Source: QGON01 sp963691905 (GTDB lineage Bacteria > Pseudomonadota > Gammaproteobacteria > Chromatiales > Chromatiaceae). From it: 64,000 bases of DNA. Below the pieces are notes generated by a model, which saw nothing but the letters and a program-made list of their open reading frames with translations, had not been told where the DNA came from and searched no databases. Below, piece after piece: positions 62,601 through 64,000 of the stretch. Location: positions 1,116,001-1,180,000 of the forward strand of contig OY829894.1 in NCBI GenBank assembly GCA_963691905.1. The letters are read 5' to 3'. A program made the position numbers and the translations under genes. How positions within the stretch are numbered: the stretch's first letter is position 1; the number at the start of each line of letters is the position of its first letter.

Positions 62601-63868
62601 CCCGCTGCAAATGAACGAGCTGCCGCCTCTCCCTCGGCTACATCGACCCGGCTCAATAGCAGTGCTCCCGCTACAAACAGTATTCCCACCGAGAGAATGG
62701 CTATGCGTGCATCCCCGGTAATCACGCCAACCCAGCCCATCAAGAGGGGACCAAATACCACTGCAAACTTACCCAGCATATTGTAGAAACCAAAAAACTC
62801 CGCAGCCTGATCCCGCGGTATCAAGCGAGCATAGAGTGAGCGGGAGAGCGACTGAATCCCTCCCTGCACCAATCCGATAGCCACAGCCAGTGCGTAGAAC
62901 TCCCAGACCGAGTCCATGCGGTAGGCCCAAAGAAGAATCATTAGATAGACGAAGATCGCCAACATAATCCCTTGCCTGGGACCTTTTCTTGCACCCAGCC
63001 GACCGAACAGGATAGCCGCTGGGAAACCGACAAACTGGGTGATCAACAGGGCTGTCATCAGATTGTTGGCATCAAAGCCGATAGAGAGTCCGTAATCCAC
63101 CGCCATACGCACGATGGTATCGACCCCGTCGATGTAGAGCCAGTAGGCCAACAGGAAGAGGAAGGTCATACGCAACTGCCGCAGCTTGCGTAGCGTCGAC
63201 AGAAGCTGTCGAAAACCGGCCAGCAGATGACTGCCCTCACCACGTTTTTTTTGGGGTTCCTTAACGAACAGAAAGACCGGTATCGAGAACAGGCCCCACC
63301 AGATGGCGACCGTGATAAATGAGAGTCTGACCGCCTCGGCAGTACCACTGAGACCGAAAAACTCTGGATAGAGCGTCATCACCACATCGAAGGCAAAAAG
63401 CAATCCTCCTCCCAGATAGCCCACTCCAAAACCCAGTGCGGAGAGCCGGTCGTAATCCTTCTCCTCCGCCACCGAAACCAACAGGGAGTCGTAGAAGATC
63501 ACACCCCCGGAAAAACCCAGAACCCCCAGTCCGTAGAGTGTCAGCGCCATCATCCAGCTGCCCTGTCCAACCAGATAGAGGGCTCCGGTCATGACTATGC
63601 CCATTGAGGTGAAGAAGAGCAGGAAACCTTTTTTCGCCCCGGCCTGATCTGCAATCGATCCCAACAGGGGCGCCAGACAAACAATGATGAGGCTCGCCAG
63701 AGAATTGGCCATGCCAAGGCGGAAGGTACTCTCTGTGGCTTCGACGCCCGCACTCCAGTACTGTTTGAAGAAAAGCGGAAAAAAACCGGCCATCACCGTT
63801 GTGGCAAAGGCTGAATTAGCCCAATCATAGAAGACCCAGGCGAGTGCGCCTGCACGAATCTTCCGCAT
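62597..63868 (-). CDS. MFS transporter, UMF1 type
   Basis: 423-residue 12-helix major facilitator protein. The N-terminus LAWVFYDWANSAFATTVMAG is the signature of the UMF1 family (related to yeast Atg22). Other typical parts are LAPLLGSIADQAGAKKGFLL (the inter-helix 2-3 loop with DQAGAKK) and GGIQSLSRSLYARLIPRDQA. The substrates of bacterial UMF1 members are not well known; amino-acid or peptide-like efflux is often assumed. It follows the partial response-regulator gene by 6 bp on the same strand. Confidence 0.9.
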   Translation of the reverse strand: MRKIRAGALAWVFYDWANSAFATTVMAGFFPLFFKQYWSAGVEATESTFRLGMANSLASLIIVCLAPLLGSIADQAGAKKGFLLFFTSMGIVMTGALYLVGQGSWMMALTLYGLGVLGFSGGVIFYDSLLVSVAEEKDYDRLSALGFGVGYLGGGLLFAFDVVMTLYPEFFGLSGTAEAVRLSFITVAIWWGLFSIPVFLFVKEPQKKRGEGSHLLAGFRQLLSTLRKLRQLRMTFLFLLAYWLYIDGVDTIVRMAVDYGLSIGFDANNLMTALLITQFVGFPAAILFGRLGARKGPRQGIMLAIFVYLMILLWAYRMDSVWEFYALAVAIGLVQGGIQSLSRSLYARLIPRDQAAEFFGFYNMLGKFAVVFGPLLMGWVGVITGDARIAILSVGILFVAGALLLSRVDVAEGEAAARSFAAG

Positions 63869-63874
63869 GAATGT

Positions 63875-64000
63875 CTACTCTTCCTCTTTCACATGTTCCT
63901 TGACCATATTGGCCAGAACCGCCATGCGTACCAGCTTGGCCAGCGATCCCGCTTCCATCTTCTCCATCACCCGGGCACGATGAGCCTCTACCGTCTTTGC
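63875..64000 (-). CDS. LuxR/FixJ-type response regulator, C-terminal fragment
   Basis: The last 41 codons of a gene entering from the right edge. The reading frame gives AKTVEAHRARVMEKMEAGSL and AKLVRMAVL, the recognition and flanking helices of a LuxR-type helix-turn-helix as in FixJ. The stop is at 63875-63877. The N-terminal receiver lies outside the window, so the family call rests on the HTH only. Confidence 0.8.
   Translation of the reverse strand, partial: AKTVEAHRARVMEKMEAGSLAKLVRMAVLANMVKEHVKEEE

Overview
The window reads as chromosomal DNA of a gammaproteobacterium, most likely a chemolithoautotrophic or sulfur-oxidising lineage of the Chromatiales/Thiodiazotropha/Sedimenticola kind. 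The lineage call is an inference from gene content. CmoA/CmoB, an E. coli-type prfB frameshift site, a SprT protease, a SirB-like protein and a DUF2782 protein point to Gammaproteobacteria. A DabA-type inorganic carbon uptake cluster points to autotrophy. Coding density is high and most genes lie in short, tightly spaced or overlapping operons. The exceptions are a giant low-GC RHS-type gene and a few palindrome-rich intergenic regions.

Layout. 1-4.9 kb: the 3' part of a heavy-metal RND pump, an SO_0444-type metal permease, and an LbtU-type outer-membrane porin behind a Fur-box-like palindrome. 5-7.7 kb: lysS and prfB on the minus strand, prfB carrying its programmed +1 frameshift. 7.7-10.2 kb: two tandem paralogues of a degenerate ECF-sigma-like protein, each with its own duplicated upstream region, separated by a nested palindromic MITE-like element. 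10.2-13.3 kb: a hybrid histidine kinase (PAS-HisKA-HATPase-REC-REC-Hpt). 13.3-14.1 kb: repeat remnants and a gene scrap. 14.1-24.8 kb: a giant secreted Ig-like/beta-helix/RHS gene. A 106-bp palindromic insertion splits it into two frames; removing that insertion exactly restores one 3551-codon reading frame. 25-28.7 kb: glycosyltransferase, nucleosidase-like protein, SDR oxidoreductase, TrmO and a SirB-like membrane protein.

28.8-37.4 kb: a complete nine-gene V/A-type ATPase operon (stalk G/H-like, C/d, I/a, K/c, F, E, A, B, D). 37.5-40 kb: a REC protein with degenerate GGDEF and EAL domains (FimX-like). 40.1-46.5 kb: a small secreted protein, an ABC exporter, a DUF2782 protein, an orphan amino-acid-binding protein, riboflavin synthase, and a receiver-like protein coupled to an MglA/Ras-like GTPase. 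46.8-56.2 kb: an expanded DAB-type cluster of NuoM-like, DabA (DUF2309), NuoL-like/DabB, NuoM/N-like and NuoM-like subunits. It looks like a CO2-hydrating vectorial carbonic anhydrase joined to four complex I-type antiporter subunits. 56.3-64 kb: PEBP-like protein, SprT protease, small secreted protein, dihydrolipoamide dehydrogenase-like flavoprotein, polysaccharide deacetylase-like protein, cmoB/cmoA, a small Cys protein, a UMF1-type MFS transporter and the end of a LuxR-type response regulator.

A dispersed REP-like palindrome family (core CCGGTTCCGCTACGCTTGA plus ACCGG) recurs in intergenic gaps near 26.6, 40.1 and 59.25 kb, with a diverged form near 26.55 and 46.57 kb. Other palindromes lie near 6.5, 8.9, 13.4, 28.7 and 62.15 kb. 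I saw no rRNA, tRNA, CRISPR array or complete insertion sequence.
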